The notes below the pieces were generated by a model. It was not told where the DNA came from. It did not search any database and was given only the letters and a program-made list of their open reading frames with translations. 64,000 bases of DNA, from the NCBI GenBank assembly GCA_030549205.1, contig JAUKTV010000015.1, positions 124,001 to 188,000 on the forward strand. The letters are read 5' to 3'. A program made the position numbers and the translations under genes. Of this stretch, positions 21,891 to 31,963 are shown piece after piece; within the stretch, counting starts at the first letter, position 1; the number at the start of each line of letters is the position of its first letter. The DNA comes from Apiosordaria backusii (lineage: Eukaryota > Ascomycota > Sordariomycetes > Sordariales > Lasiosphaeriaceae).

Positions 21891-23303
21891 TCATCTTGCA
21901 TTGAAACTGGACTTGCCGAACTTGCTTGGCCGGATCGCACAGAGTTCTTGCCGCTGAATCGTCGACCAGGTGGAACAGCACGAGTCAGCTGAAAGGGCTT
22001 GGGTGGTTCGTCCTCGCTGTGGTGTCATAGTCGCCGGAGGGGCTAGGTCTGGAGACTGGGGGTTGGTGTTCGGATTGCAGATGTTCTGAATAGCCCAATT
22101 GATTAGACGGTCTGCGATCTCAGTGCTGTTATCCTCTAGCATGAGCAAATGCCCATTGCCATAGAGGCCAAAGTCCTCAATAAGTTTCAGGTGTGAGACA
22201 GGCACGCCGGCCTGCCGAAGGAAGGCAACAGTGGCATAGTCAAATTGGCTGTGGAAGCTCGAGCCACCTGTGACAACACACTGTGGAATGTTTTGGAGAT
22301 TTGGTAAGGTACGAACCGGACCGTTCAATTCGTCCTGGAGATAGCAAGGAGCCTTGGTGGCTGGATCAATCGAGGGCACAAAAGGTATCGGTTGAAACCC
22401 TTTCGTCCCGGCTGCGCCGACATGAGCAGAGTCCTGGATGAGCTGATTGGTGTCCCTGGGGGGAAGCGGTGGAGGGACGAATCCCATTGGAATTTCTGAC
22501 AGTCCATATGGTCGAATACTTGGGAGGGGGAGGCTTAAAGGATCCGGAAAGGTGGGTGCATAGATTCTTTTCTCGCCGTCATTGACCCATCCATCGGTAA
22601 ACGGGGGACCAGTTGGCTCAATCGCGATTATGCCGGCAACACGGTGAGGCACCAGGTCGGCCGCCAGCCATGAAATTGTTGCGCCACTGCCATGGCCGAC
22701 GAGAATTGCTGGGTGTTCTAGGGTCCTCAAGATGCCCGCTAAGGTAACCTGGCCGTTGAATTGCCGCTCCTGGGGGTCGAGATATTCTGGTACCATACTT
22801 GCGAAAACCCTTTCGAAGATTGGGTCCCCTGCTTTGCCGGTCTGTGAATATGATGTTAGCTATCTAGGTATGGTAAGACAAAGTCCTTGACTCCCGAGAT
22901 CAAATGCACCTACTCCAGGCCACATGCAGTGACTCCCCATAGACGGCCAGAACACTTTATGACTCTTGCTCCGAGGAGCCGTCATATATGTCTGGAGAGT
23001 ATTTTTAGACATCTTGTTGGTGGCGATCCCGTAATATTCGCGGCCAGGTGGTTGTTGTGGATTGTCGGGTATATGATAAAGAAGGTCGATTACGAAAGTT
23101 CTGAATCCAGCATCACAGAAACGGGTGACCCAGCCAGGCGTGTTGTCAGCTTTTCGAACCCAAACATCTCCAGTTTGGTGGTCGCCATGCACTAATACGA
23201 CTGCATTGCTGTATTTGGGCTTGGTATCATACACGTATTCTGTGACTCGGACAGTAGGCTTGGGTTGGTTTTCGGAGGATGATACTGTCATTGCCAAAAA
23301 CAA
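21891..23303 (-). CDS. Alpha/beta-hydrolase fold protein
   Basis: Serine hydrolase-type protein of unknown substrate. The exons are 23303-22914 and 22841-21891 (72-bp intron with a GCTAACAT branch), giving 446 aa. The N-terminal strand VVLVHGDHQTGDVW carries the oxyanion-hole HGD. The nucleophile elbow is ILVGHGSGATISW (GxSxG). A late His lies in YGNGHLLMLEDN, near a helix that ends the domain. The splice gives GTGKAGDPIFERVF in frame. There is no clear signal peptide, so it is probably intracellular unless the start is wrong. The last 50 residues are low-complexity and may be mis-modelled if a further intron exists near 21990. Confidence 0.75.
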
Positions 23304-24665
23304 GTATCCAAGTACTCAGTGAAGGTAAAGTATGATGTTGTCTGTTGGTAGGTCTAATGTGAAAAGTTCGAACTGTCACCTGCGAGATGATGTTGTGGTT
23401 GCTGGAGCACTTTGTTTATTCGGTGCCCGAGTAGGTATTTGAAAGTTCGGCAGGCACTCGAGTTTACCTCGGTCCAAAAGAGTTGCTGGGTACATTTCAA
23501 ATGGCAGGCGCAAGAGCAACTGAGAGCAGTCACGAGAACGACGACACCATGCTCCTCCCTTAATCAAGGTGACCAAACGACAGATCAAGTCTTGATACTG
23601 TATACACCACTACGTATGGATTACTTTGATGTTCGCAGTCTCTCTCGCACTTGCAAAAATCAAACTCTGACAGATCCATAAAAGCAGACGCCACCATCGC
23701 ATTTCTCAATACCACAAAGGCTATCCTAGCTTCTCCGTTCTATTTCTCGGTTTCTAGGAATTCTGGTGATCAAAAGGGCATTATGAAGACCGACAACTAT
23801 TGTCTTTGAAAGGATGAATGGTGGGTTTTGGGCGGGAGGTGAACGTGTTGTTATTGTATACACACTGATTACTCGCAACAATCATCATTCATCAGGGCCC
23901 GGCCAGAGTGTACACGCAACCCGTGGTTTTTCTTATTTCGCTGGTCCCAATAGACCAGTTTGGTATCTGCATTCTTCAGGGGCACGTCAAATGAGCCATA
24001 TGCCATAACTGTGTTAGTATCATTGCCGACATGATTCACCCCACAACAGAGTGTCGATGGCAGACTCTAGATACCCACTTCCATTTGAAAGCCTTCAACA
24101 TCAAAATGAACAGCCAACCAGGAATGGTTCGGGAATATCAATAGTCAAGCCCACAACGTGCCAGGGCAGAGCTCGCATCACACCATTCCCATCCCCACAT
24201 CGGCTGTCAGCGTGCCTGGGTACCCCAGACTCTGCCACGTTTTCCAAGACCGCTTAGCCCTGCAGAGAACACGCATCGAATGCACCCCTAAGATGTGCTA
24301 CGCCGGAAACCGGCAACCGGCTCCCGGGGTTAGGTCCCGCTCTACCACCCCGAGCCTCCCGATAGGCTCGGCTTGACCTACCGAGATTGGCGGCGGAAAG
24401 CGATACATCCCACGCCATCATCGTGGAAAAACCCGCCGTTGGTCCCCTAATTTGGTATAGATCCTTCCCTTTCTTGGTGGTCAGCTCCATGGAGGTGACC
24501 CTGGAGTTGCATACTTAATGCTGGCAAATCCCCAGTTCATGATGATGGGGGAGACTGGAGATAGTTCTTCTGTCTGCACACCACCCACACTCCTTTTGAA
24601 ATAGCTTTGCTTGTTCACAGTTCATTCCTTTGTTTGTTTTTCTCCCTTATTTTTTTGTTGCAAAG
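23304..24665. other. Divergent intergenic region, 1.36 kb
   Basis: Shared upstream region of the hydrolase and the GMC oxidoreductase. It contains a GC-rich nested inverted repeat at 24331-24380, about 290 bp before the GMC start. The short open frames here are not convincing. Confidence 0.5.
24331..24380. repeat. Nested inverted repeat in the GMC promoter
   Basis: A perfect 8-bp hairpin CCGAGCCT/AGGCTCGG with a 6-nt loop lies at 24350-24371. It is enclosed by a second perfect 6-bp pair, TAGGTC (24331-24336) and GACCTA (24375-24380). It could be an operator, a transcript structure or chance in GC-rich DNA. Confidence 0.5.
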
Positions 24666-26723
24666 ATGCGGTTCCTCCGCAGCAATGTTGTCGCAGCCGT
24701 GCTACTCTTAGCACCCTCCTCGTTGGCTGCCCCTACCGAGTATGGGGAAAAGCTCCCTCGGTTCGCTACCATCATCAACCGTCGCCAGCTCAACGCGAAT
24801 GTCACCTATGACTTCATCATCGCCGGTGGCGGCATTGCAGGCCTGACCATTGCCGACCGCCTGACCGAGGACCCAAATGGTGTGTTTACCTTTTCCCTAT
24901 TCATGTTTTGTCTGGCTCTCGTCATCTGACACCTCAGCAGTCAAGGTTCTCGTCATTGAGGCTGGCCCTATTGACCCTGGCCTCGAGGGGATCCTGGTCC
25001 CTGGTTCATTTTCGCCGTGGTATTATTTCTGGCCGAACCTCTTGACCGTTCCCCAGACAGCTCTGAACAACCGAGTTATCGGAACTGTGGCTGGTCAGGT
25101 CCTTGGTGGTGGAAGTGCCATCAATGCCATGGTCTATGTGAGAGGCGACGCAGATGACTACGACGTCTGGGGTTCTATGCAGCGCCATGGTGACTCCTTC
25201 TATGAAAACTCTTCGGTGAGCTCGACAATGAGCTGGAACAACATGCTGCCTTACTTCCTGAAGAGCGAGAACTTCACAGCTCCTGATGCCGCTTTTGCTC
25301 AGGAAGCCAACATCACCTGGAACCCTGCTGTTCGTGGAACCTCTGGTCCGCTCAAGTACACATACCCTCCTTACTTTTATCCTGGCGCGGCCAACTGGTG
25401 GAATGCCGCTCAGTCGGTTGGTCTTCCCCCTGTTCATGACCCTCAGGCCGGAACCAAGAACGGTAAGTCCCCTCGGCTGTCGTCTACACCAACGTGTAGA
25501 TCCAAGAGTTGAAAACTGACGCCCTTCTAGGTATCTTCCCCATCCCGTCCGTCCTTGATGCCGATACCATGACCAGAAGCTACGCCAAGATCAACCACCA
25601 TGACCGAGTCAAGCAGGCCCGCCCCAACTACCACGTCCTCGCTTCCAACATCGTGGGCAAGGTTCTTTTTGATCCTAGCTGCAAGAAGGCTATCGGCGTG
25701 GAGTATCTTCCGACCGGCGGCGGAGCGGCCACAAGCGTCTTTGCCTCCAAGGAGGTCATCCTTGCTGCAGGTGGTGTTAATACCCCCAAGATCCTGCAGC
25801 TGTCCGGAATTGGCCCCAAGAAGCTCCTCCACAAGTTTGGTATCAAGGTCGTCTCCAATCTGCCCGGTGTCGGCCAGAACCTTCAAGACCAACCCACCCT
25901 GACTGTCCCCTACTCCTTCACGAACAACATCACCCCAAACTCCGGCTCCCTCTTCGCCAACGCCACCTACAACGCCGAGCAGCGTGCAATTTACGACACT
26001 GAGCGCAAGGGCGCTTACACCATCGTCACCTCTCTCTCCACCAACATCGGCGCCATCTCCCTCAAGCAAGCCACCGCCGACTACCAGTCCATCATCGCCT
26101 CCGCCCGCGCCGCCGACCCCGCGGATTCCCTCCCCGCTGGCGTGGATGCCACCGTCCTTGCCGGCTACCGGGTTCAGCGCGAGGCCATTCTGAACCAGTT
26201 CGAGGGCGACGTCGGTGTCGGCAACCTCCACTGGGGCACATCCGACAACGCCCTTGTCTACCACCTAAAACCCCTGAGCCGTGGCACCGTCGAGATCGTG
26301 AGCACCGATCCTCTCGTCAACCCCGCCATCGACCACCGCACCGCCACCGACCCCGTGGATTTTGCCGTCTATACTGCCCTCTTCCGCAAGAACAGGGAAC
26401 TGTTTGCTGCCCCTGACATGCAGGTTCTCGGCCCTGCAGAGGCTGCCCCCTTCGCCGCTGCCGCGACTGACGAGGAGATCATCGAGGTCATGCGCGACCA
26501 GATCAACCCTTCCAATGCTCACCAGTGCTGCACTGCTGCCATGTTGCCCAAGGCTCACGGCGGTGTTGTCAACAGCGAGCAGAAGGTGTATGACGTCTCC
26601 CGCCTCAGAGTTGCCGATATCAGCTTCTGGCCCATGCAGACTGCCGGCTCTCCTTTGGGAACCATGTATGCTGCCGGCGAGAGGCTTGCTGATCTGATCA
26701 AGGCTGAGTATGGTCTTGCGTAA
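24666..26723 (+). CDS. Secreted GMC oxidoreductase (AA3-type)
   Basis: FAD-dependent glucose-methanol-choline family oxidoreductase, likely extracellular. The exons are 24666-24879, 24941-25462 and 25531-26723 (introns of 61 and 68 bp), giving 642 aa. A signal peptide spans about residues 1-22 (MRFLRSNVVAAVLLLAPSSLAAP). The FAD loop is IIAGGGIAGLTIADRL, GMC signature 1 is GGGSAINAMVYVRG and signature 2 is AAGGVNTPKILQLSGIG. The first active-site His is H576 (NAHQCCTAAMLP). The residue aligned with the second catalytic His/Asn is S619 (TAGSPLGTMYAAGE). Acceptor 1 is a CAGCAG tandem, so an extra Ala is possible. Substrate unknown; alcohols or aryl alcohols are typical of the family. Confidence 0.93.
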
Positions 26724-27238
26724 ATGATTGCTTTGTAGAAGGGATAGAGAAAAGAATTGTTTTGAGTATCAAGCCATAGAAATAAATCGCCAACTAGTTC
26801 AGTGTTTCTCATCTCTTGTCTGGAAGACTGATGACGCCACCCCTCCAAGATAAAATTCTCTGGTGCATCAAGGAAAGGAACCAGGGCACTTGAGGCTAGG
26901 ATTCATTGCTCTTATCATGTTGCTTGAAGTGCGTATCAAATGCTTGCGTGATTGTACAGTCTCCATGCGCCCCCAAACGCCTTGAATGCCGCCATCCACC
27001 ACCGCCACCCTTGAATCGTATGACATCCTGCTTGCTTTGCAGAGTGTAAAACACCTCCAGCCCGAGAACACATGGACAGCACTAGTCTCGTTCGTAACCC
27101 TAAAAGCTATGCGTAGCTGGAATGCCAACAAAAGTCAAAAGCGCGCATGGCCGGGTTGAAATAATAGATCATGTACAGTAAATATGGAATCCAATGAGCA
27201 GTGATTTCAAAATGTGCTGTAATACTATGGCTGCTTTA
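26724..27238. other. Intergenic between convergent GMC and sulfurtransferase genes
   Basis: This is 3' flanking DNA of both genes. It contains the second copy of the 17-mer TCATGTACAGTAAATAT (27169-27185). No gene is supported. Confidence 0.5.
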
Positions 27239-28347
27239 CTACTCGCTTTGTTGCTCTACAGTGCGGATGAGCGAATCTGAGGGCTTCACCCGTTGTGCCC
27301 ATTCCCTGTGACATGACAATTAGCAAATTGATCTAGCAGTGGGGATCTCGCCGAGGGAAGAGGCGTAACTCACGTCCAGCTACCATCATAGACCTTTCTT
27401 GTCTCTGGAGAGCCATATTGGGCCTCGTTCAACGCTGTCTCAAGCACACACGCCGTGACACCGGTACCGCAGCTGGAGATGATAGGCTTCGTTGGATCCA
27501 CTCCCTTCTCCTTGAAAACCTGCTTCAATTTGTCCACGGGTAGAAACGCCTTGGTCTGGGGATCCAACACGGCGTCAAAAGGGATGTTGATAGAGCCAGG
27601 CATGTGACCCGAAGAAAGGCCCGGCCTTGGCTCTGGGTCCTTGCCGGCCCAGCGGCCATATGATCTCGCATCCAGAATTTGAACTCCCTCGGCACCCTCC
27701 TTGTTGTAGTCGAGGGCAACCTCCCGCACGTCCTCGAAATGAGCCACCTTGGACTCGTCCATTTCAGGAATGGGGTAAGTCCCGCATTCAACGGTCCACA
27801 CATTCCCCGACTCAGTTGGCAGACCCTGTTCCACCCATAACCTAAAGTTGTTCAGAATATGTACTCGCGGGTGACCAAAGGTCTTCAACGTCCACCCGAC
27901 ACGCGGCGCACTGAAAATTCCCAGCTCCTTGCTATCGTATACAACCACTGTGTCCTCGTGCCGGATGCCCAGCTCGCTCATGGCCGCGGCAAAGCTTTTT
28001 GGGTTTGGGAGCATGTGGGGGTATTCGCTGTGCTTATCGATCACTTTGTCGAGATCAAAGAACCGGGCTTTTGGAATCCGCTTCTCTCGGAAGACATCGA
28101 TGCCTGTACGGCCTTCTGGGTCGTTTGGCAGAAACCACGAGGCACAAAGGGGGATGACGCGGGGCTCGGACGAGATGGGCGAAGGAGGGGCCTTCTTGAG
28201 GGCATCGGCAAGTTCTTGGGGAGTCACAAGATAGCTGGAAAAGGAACGGCGCGCTCCCGCGGCTTTGGCGGCCGACTGACGAATCTGTTGCGAACCGCAT
28301 CGTGGCAGCGAAACCCGTAAAGGGCGCAGGATAAAGAGGGACACCAT
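27239..28347 (-). CDS. 3-Mercaptopyruvate/thiosulfate sulfurtransferase
   Basis: Tandem-rhodanese enzyme that transfers sulfur from mercaptopyruvate or thiosulfate; homologue of yeast TUM1 and animal MPST. The exons are 28347-27374 and 27305-27239 (68-bp intron), giving 346 aa. The Arg-rich N-terminus (LRPLRVSLPRCGSQQIRQ then RRSFSSYL) looks like a mitochondrial presequence. The inactive first rhodanese domain has VVVYDSKELGIFSAPRVGW. The second has the active loop SSCGTGVTACV with the catalytic Cys in the CG(S/T)GVT context of mercaptopyruvate enzymes, and ends YDGSWTEWA across the splice. The start at 28347 has a strong context (CACCATGG); the frame stays open 76 codons further upstream. 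Confidence 0.93.
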
Positions 28348-29004
28348 GGTGGCCGTGTCAATTGGCGCAGTCTGCGGAAGATTTGTCTGGTTCTTGGGAG
28401 GATAGATCCGTGCTAGTTCGAAGAGATGTTTGAGTACGATAAGCGAGCGCCAAGCAACTGTTTGAACACTCGAACGATGTCGGGGTTTTGGCTCGTTTCT
28501 CAGCCCGAGAGGACGCCGGGATTCCCTGCTCCTGAAGTCGTAACCCAGGAGGGAACGACCAGTATGGAGGGGCAAACTTTGTTCTGTTGCAAAGACAAGT
28601 GAGAGATGGTGGTGACGATTCTAGGGATTAGGTGCGGGGTCCAGGACTTGTTCTTTGTCGTTGAAGCTGCTGGGGAAAGGTGGTCGGGATTTGGGGGAGG
28701 GGAGCTGCAACAAAATTCCTAGGTAGGCGAGGGTGGAGGAGCTTGGGCCACTACTGCAAGTGCCCAATTACGCCATGGCGCCCGCTAACACTTGGGATGC
28801 CGTTGCAAGGGAACTGATAAGGCGGCGCGGCGCCATCAACGCCCGGCATCTAATCCTCAGCTGGAGACGAGAGACACCTCAACATACGCTACTGACCGAC
28901 AGCATCGCGCCAGTACCAAAGTCCCCTTCCTCATTGCTTAATCTTTGACGGACGACCCGCTGGAAATCCGTTCCGATCTCCTATCATCTGGCTGCCCACC
29001 AACA
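28348..29004. other. Divergent sulfurtransferase/APC11 promoter region
   Basis: This compact divergent promoter has no repeat or RNA gene that I could see. An open reading frame continuous with the sulfurtransferase extends to 28575. Confidence 0.5.
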
Positions 29005-29484
29005 ATGAAGGTCAAGATCAAGAGGTGGAACGCGGTCGCGACCTGGCGCTGGGACATTCCCGAAGATGATGTCTGCGGCATCTGCCAAGTGCATTTTGAC
29101 GGAACCTGCCCTGCTTGCAAATATCCCGGCGACGACTGCAGTCTCTGTGAGCTTCCCATGTGTCACATGCAGTACCAAGATGGCCAATGCTGACTCTATT
29201 TTCTGACAGTATCTGGTAAATGTGGACACAACTTTCACATGGTGAGCCAGGTCAAGTGTTGTTTTCAGAAGAGTGGGCTGTGCTGATGTTAGTTTGCAGC
29301 ACTGCATCCTGGAGTGGATAAAACAAGACTCGGCCAAGGGCCAGTGCCCGATGTGCCGACAGAGTGAGCTCATGAGTTCCATATTCTTCCTGCTGAATTT
29401 TCTGACAAAGTTGTAGGGTTTGAATGGACCGAGCAACCGAATGAGACTTCTGTGGACGCAACACAGGCTTTGGTAGAGACATAG
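29005..29484 (+). CDS. APC11: Anaphase-promoting complex subunit 11
   Basis: RING-H2 subunit that recruits the E2 in the anaphase-promoting complex, acting in the nucleus in mitosis. Four exons: 29005-29146, 29210-29241, 29300-29363 and 29417-29484 (introns of 63, 58 and 53 bp), giving 101 aa, a normal length. The N-terminus MKVKIKRWNAVATWRWD is diagnostic. Zinc ligands follow in order: CGICQ, CPACKYPGDDC, CGHNFHMHC and CPMCR, with WTEQ near the end. The second and third exons are only 32 and 64 nt, so simple frame searches miss most of this gene. Confidence 0.95.
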
Positions 29485-30472
29485 TTGGGACATCATAGCT
29501 TTTCAGTGCCATTACATATTGAACTTTGGCGACGTCGGTGACACGCATATCGTGGGAAGGCGTTTATTGGGCATTCGTTCGGTTTTAACGTCAAGCAGGG
29601 AGCATTTGCATTGGATGGCGTTTAGGCTCTGATTGGCCAATGGGTAAACTGTATGTTTTGTTTATGGGCGGTTTTCTTTTGTATTGTAATCACACTTTCT
29701 TCCTCTTTTCTAATACCTGCGTGGCTTACATACTCGTGTGAAATGGCACCCCATCGACACAATATGGAAACTGGTCACGTCTTCATACCAGTCCCAGATA
29801 GAACCATTTTGACAGCTTTAAATGCCTTCTCCCTCTGCTTCTATGCTAGGGTATTTCGTGATTAGCGACGCGACTTCGTACCCTAGTTCAATGATCTTCA
29901 GCTGGCTCAATTGAGGCGGGTGGGGCGTTTCTTGCCTCGTTTTCAGCTCAGGTTTGCTCCCTTGGCGGTTTGAAGCTAACGTCACATGCTTAATCACCGG
30001 ATAACCGTGCGCTCAGATAAGACAAAGAGAGGATGCCGATCTCGTCCAGAGAGCTCCAACTGCTTGCATTCCCGTTGCTGCATAGCTCCAGCTCTTGTCG
30101 ACTCAGCCTTGGACCTGTCTAGCTGTCATCCTGTGGCCATTTGACCGGTGACCTTTCCATTTATCGTAGGCTCACTTTCACAGTTTTATCTACGGCAAGA
30201 TCTCACGCCATGGAGGGAGGTTCTGCCTAGACACCTCAAGGCTGCCCTTTTGCCCATAACTTGATCGCCGCAGTCATCTAGACTGAACTGTTTACAGCCA
30301 TTTGTACATTCCACAATATGCCGGCACCAAACCGCGCCTTTCAAATTCAAGCGTGGTCAACACAAGCACCAGGACATCGTCTCTCTTCTCTGTCGATCTG
30401 CAGACTGTGCAGTCCAGCCAACATTTCATCAAGCAGTCAACGCTGGCATCGTAAACACAAGCAATATCAGCC
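29485..30472. other. Intergenic, about 1 kb
   Basis: This holds the 3' flank of APC11 and the promoter of the next plus-strand gene. A 70-codon frame at 29653-29865 has no supporting features. Confidence 0.45.
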
Positions 30473-31423
30473 ATGACCGATCCGGGCTTTGACCGACCCA
30501 GCTCCGCCGCCGCAGGCTACCATGCCACCTCCATCCCGCCGAGCCCGCGTCCGTCCGTAGCCGGCAGAGCCAGCAGGTCCAGTCTTCGTCGCGACCGGGA
30601 CAGCCATGATCTTGGAGCATTTCCACGACCTGCGTCCGCAGCTCTGTCACACGGGACACCACATGACGAACAACAATATCGCCCTCCATCCACTTCTTCA
30701 CCGCCACAACCGCAACCTACCCCCCAACCGACTTTCCCTTCCCTCTTCGCGCTCCTTACTTCCACTTCACACGCCTCGGGCCATCAAACCACTCACCACC
30801 CGGCAGTCCGATACATCTTCGCCGATGATGATCCAGAAATCTTGACATCCGAGCTGGCGCAATATCACCAAATCAGACAAGACGGCAGCGAGGATAATTT
30901 GCGCCCCAGTCATCGCGCTATCATCATGAACATAGACCAACGAGAGGACGATCGCGGCTTTGAAGTGGCCTGGGCGAGCAGCCTGTCGCCCAGCTGGGCT
31001 GTCACGTCTGCAAGCGTGGGCAGGATGGACGGCGGCGGAAATAGCGTTGGTGGGTTGGTGCTGAAAGTAGAGGGAGTAAGCCTTGAACCCCCCGCAGCTT
31101 TGACCACTCCATCAGCGCCAGGAAAAACACAGCAAGCTCCCGAAGCTACCGATATGCATTCTTCGGGGGCGAGCGGTGAAGGGCAACAGCGTCGTCCCCA
31201 ATCAAAACAAAAGCAGTCATCATCAGATGAATACGCGGTACTGCTTCAGGACTTCGAGAAGCGGATGGCAGTTCTACGGAAGGTGACGGAGGCGGGTGCG
31301 GAGAGGGAGCGGGTAATACGAGAGCATGAACACGGGGATGTGGCCACAGAAATACAAGGGGGTTATCCGTTTGCACCTGTATTCGAAGGCTCGGGTGGTT
31401 TGCGAGACCAAGGTGAGAGGTGA
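30473..31423 (+). CDS. Unknown fungal protein with disordered flanks
   Basis: Single exon of 316 aa, not recognised. The first 80 residues are Ser/Pro/Arg-rich and probably disordered. A better-ordered core contains HPAVRYIFADDDPEILTSEL and GFEVAWASSLSPSWAVTSA. A low-complexity linker follows, then a predicted charged helix (YAVLLQDFEKRMAVLRKV then GAERERVIREHEHG). There is no signal peptide or membrane helix. The start has ordinary context and no nearby in-frame alternative. The frame is long and the core is non-repetitive, so I treat it as a gene of unknown function. Confidence 0.65.
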   Translation: MTDPGFDRPSSAAAGYHATSIPPSPRPSVAGRASRSSLRRDRDSHDLGAFPRPASAALSHGTPHDEQQYRPPSTSSPPQPQPTPQPTFPSLFALLTSTSHASGHQTTHHPAVRYIFADDDPEILTSELAQYHQIRQDGSEDNLRPSHRAIIMNIDQREDDRGFEVAWASSLSPSWAVTSASVGRMDGGGNSVGGLVLKVEGVSLEPPAALTTPSAPGKTQQAPEATDMHSSGASGEGQQRRPQSKQKQSSSDEYAVLLQDFEKRMAVLRKVTEAGAERERVIREHEHGDVATEIQGGYPFAPVFEGSGGLRDQGER

Positions 31424-31963
31424 AAGAGACCGTCAGGCGGATGGATTGTGGTTCACGACAAGCTTCTACCCCAAGATAAGGGTTTGTGATGATTGATTTC
31501 CTTGGTGTTGTTATCTGACTATGTCTTAGCGGATCACGGCGTTTGGTGATTTGGGGTTTGTCTATTTGTTTGGAAATGGCATGGCCGGTTGTCCATATTA
31601 GCATTGGAGTAAAGGCGAGGCTTAGGTGTTGACATGGCTCGACCTTGATAATCAAACGAAAAATTGTATTAAAACGCCTTTGCTATGCTATGACAAAGCA
31701 TTGGCTTCAAAAACTATCGTGACCAATGCCATTTTACTTGGTATCCCGTAACGACACAGAGAATACTAACGACCCATACTCCTCCGTTGAAAACAAACCA
31801 TGTACTCAGAATCCTGGACAATCTATGTCCAATAGCCCACAAGTAGAACCCACCCTACACCATACAGCCACACGGAAAGCCAACAGACTCTCCGAACATT
31901 CCGACACAGCTAATCACTCATGAAAACGAGTATGAAGTGCTGTGGGCTTTTGATACCCCATTA
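31424..31963. other. Intergenic between convergent genes
   Basis: This is 3' flanking DNA. A 65-codon plus-strand frame (31726-31923) looks random. Confidence 0.45.

Noticed and set aside
25527..26264. 245-codon minus-strand frame
   Set aside because: Lies wholly antisense to the GMC oxidoreductase; a Gly/Val/Asp-rich mirror of GC-biased codons.
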